This document shows positions 39,139 to 40,602 of a stretch of DNA of 40,602 nt, piece after piece. The stretch comes from Chara braunii (Eukaryota; Streptophyta; Charophyceae; Charales; Characeae), in assembly GCA_003427395.1 (NCBI GenBank), contig BFEA01000008.1, positions 43,286 through 83,887 of the forward strand, in the 5' to 3' direction. The first letter of the stretch is position 1. Each line of letters begins with the position of its first letter. Position numbers and translations under genes: made by a program. The notes beneath the pieces were generated by a model. It searched no databases and was not told where the DNA came from. It saw only the letters and a program-made list of their open reading frames with translations.

Positions 39139-39293
39139 GGAAGACATTGAGAAAGGAATGGGAAAATAACAAAACGGACCCTGGCAAACTAACCACCCAT
39201 AACACCTCACCCTCCTTTCCCGTCTATCCCTCCAAAACCCACTAACAAGAGATTGGTGCGCGATGACGACATCGCGAATGAGTGGGGGGAATC
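39139..39293 (+). promoter_or_regulatory. 3' untranslated end and polypurine tract of element B
   Basis: After the methyltransferase stop comes C-rich sequence, a small palindrome CGATG/CATCG (39261-39274), and then GAATGAGTGGGGGGAATC directly against the LTR start. A G/A run ending two to four bases before TG is the normal plus-strand primer for LTR elements and fixes plus orientation. Confidence 0.7.
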
Positions 39294-40602
39294 TGTCGGG
39301 ACTGGTGGGTCCTGAATAACTTCCCAGCACTCGAAAAATTGAATACGAGCAATTTGTGCACAACAGAGAAATCTGGAGTGAGGAAGCAGGAGAGAGAAAA
39401 GACAAAGGATTAGGCCGCAGAAGGGAGTGATGCCCTGAGGAGAGAACCACAGGAGAAAAGAACTAGCAGCGACAAGCAAGCGAGCGCAAGAACAGGGGCA
39501 CATAGAACATAGCAGGAGGCCGGGAGGGCCATCGGAATGCAATAAGACTAAGGTCAAAGGGCTCTTTGAACTAACAATTGCAGCGCGACAGCAATAAGGG
39601 AATGAGGAAGTCGAGGAATGGGCAGCCAGAAGCCGTGGGAAACCAGGAAATAAGGGCGAACACGGAGGCCACCAACGGGAGCCTTGGAGCGGAGGCCCAC
39701 GACCAAAGAGATCGGCACGCACAAGGCGCGAGGAAAGACTAAGGAGAGGGGTCACTGTGGGGCGACAAGACGCCCAAGGAGCATGGGACACCTCGGGGAA
39801 AGGCACCCGAGGCCACGTGAGACTAAGTAAAAATAATCGCGTACGGGGTGAAATGTGTCGGGGACCGCCGACGGGACTAATGTGTCGGGGACCGCCGACG
39901 GGACTAAGTGTCAGGGACCGCCGATAGGACTAAGTGTCGGGGACTGCCGACGGGACTAAGTGTCGGGGACCACCGACGGGACAAGTACCGGGGACATGTG
40001 AAAGTCCCAAGAAGAAACGGCGGTACCGCATGAGGGGAAAATAATAAATGCAAGGGGCACCGTCAAGATCGACATCTTGACGGCCAAGAATATTAGCACC
40101 ACTAGTGCAAGTACTAGTGGTGACAAACGGGAAGGCCAAAAGGAAAAGGAAAAGTAAAGAAAACTGAAGTGGGAGGCATGGGAGCAATCCGAAAAATCTC
40201 AGATCAGCCTCCCTAAAAAAAATAGAGTCAAATGAGACCTCATGTGAAAAATAGCCCTCCGGGAGAAAATCGGAGTAGGAGGGACCATTGGGGGAGAAGT
40301 GTAGGAGTAAAAGGAGGCTCCCATGAGCATGGGAAGGCCATTATTGCAGTCCGAGAAATAATGGACTGCACCTTAGGCATAAGGAGGGCCAAAACTAAGA
40401 GGAAGAGACTACAAAAGGGCCTTAACGGCCACTCAACACTTGGCATGCTGGAAAAAAGAATAAAAAGAAAAAAAAGTGGGGGAGATAAGACAAAAGGAGT
40501 GAGAGGGAGTGAGTGAGTTGGCCGTCAGTAGGGACTGCCATAGGTAGGGACAAGCAGGTCCCTACTGTCCAAGAAAGGAGGAGAAAGAGAAAAAAAAAAA
40601 AA
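39294..40602 (+). repeat. Right LTR of element B (cut by window end)
   Basis: Begins TGTCGGGACTGGTGGGTCC and aligns with 12041-13340. It contains the 26-bp array (39855-39985), palindromes at 40060-40083 and 40097-40122, and TGCAGTCC/GGACTGCA (40345-40352 and 40363-40370), which lies in the ~70-bp block absent from the left copy. The end is outside the window, so the LTR length and target duplication cannot be read. Confidence 0.88.

Larger units (their letters stand above)
12041..40602 (+). mobile_element. Element B: candidate giant Ty3/gypsy retrotransposon, right end outside window
   Basis: Two long direct repeats start at 12041 and 39294, both TGTCG...; between them gag, protease, RT, RNase H and integrase are all on the plus strand in Ty3/gypsy order. 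The right repeat is preceded by a G/A-rich polypurine tract, as expected for a 3' LTR. If both repeats belong to one copy, the distance between LTR starts is 27,253 bp. That rivals the very large Ogre-type plant elements. It also carries four paralogous ORFs, satellites and a methyltransferase relic. Caveats: a similar G-run precedes the left LTR, no primer-binding site was identified, and the gap could hide a boundary. Confidence 0.6.

Noticed and set aside
1-40602. tRNA or rRNA genes
   Set aside because: No cloverleaf with convincing A and B boxes and no rRNA core sequence was noticed on either strand.

Overview
The window is repeat-dominated nuclear DNA of a eukaryote, from a draft assembly (there is a 975-base N gap at 16618-17592). 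I see no ordinary cellular gene and no rRNA or tRNA. Almost every recognisable coding segment belongs to Ty3/gypsy-type LTR retrotransposons. My best guess for the host is a streptophyte (charophyte, Chara-like) alga. This rests on a DNMT3-like cytosine methyltransferase relic sitting inside a gypsy element, an association reported for charophytes. The host call is an inference; other large-genome eukaryotes are not excluded.

Layout. (1) 1-6.2 kb: intergenic or decayed repeat DNA with a 79-bp tandem duplication, A-tailed SINE-like ends, a duplicated ~127-bp repeat, a 20-G run and a strong ~105-bp hairpin. (2) 6.3-12.0 kb, minus strand: element A, a degenerate gypsy pol (RT with YMDD, RNase H, an unexpected C4HC3 PHD finger, integrase), followed by three unrecognised minus-strand frames. 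It stops abruptly at 12040. (3) 12041 to beyond the window end, plus strand: a candidate giant element B. A left LTR begins at 12041 and a right LTR at 39294; they are about 93-95% identical by eye over ~1.3 kb and lie 27.25 kb apart. The right copy is immediately preceded by a polypurine tract.

Inside element B, in order: a long LTR/leader region rich in perfect palindromes; a strong splice donor (15890); CTT microsatellites and three contiguous satellites that share a ~91-bp period (16.2-20.6 kb); a CT microsatellite; about 3 kb of leader with acceptor-like sites; four tandem paralogous ORFs of an unrecognised family (23.7-27.3 kb); gag, DGG-type protease, RT-RNase H and integrase (27.7-34.3 kb); a hydrophilic/acidic accessory ORF with its own TATA-like and splice-acceptor-like signals (34.7-35.6 kb); tandem repeats; a DNMT3-like methyltransferase relic (38.5-39.1 kb); the polypurine tract; and the right LTR.

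The copy is not autonomous as read. It has several in-frame stops and frameshifts, and the RT lacks its YxDD aspartates. Several stops fall where Trp is expected. Two of the four paralogous ORFs (23.7 and 25.6 kb) remain fully open. The points most worth following are the four-ORF family, the methyltransferase carried next to the 3' LTR, the PHD finger in element A pol, and the repeated TGCAG/ATG arrangement suggesting that one leader donor may be spliced to many acceptors to express the ORFs.
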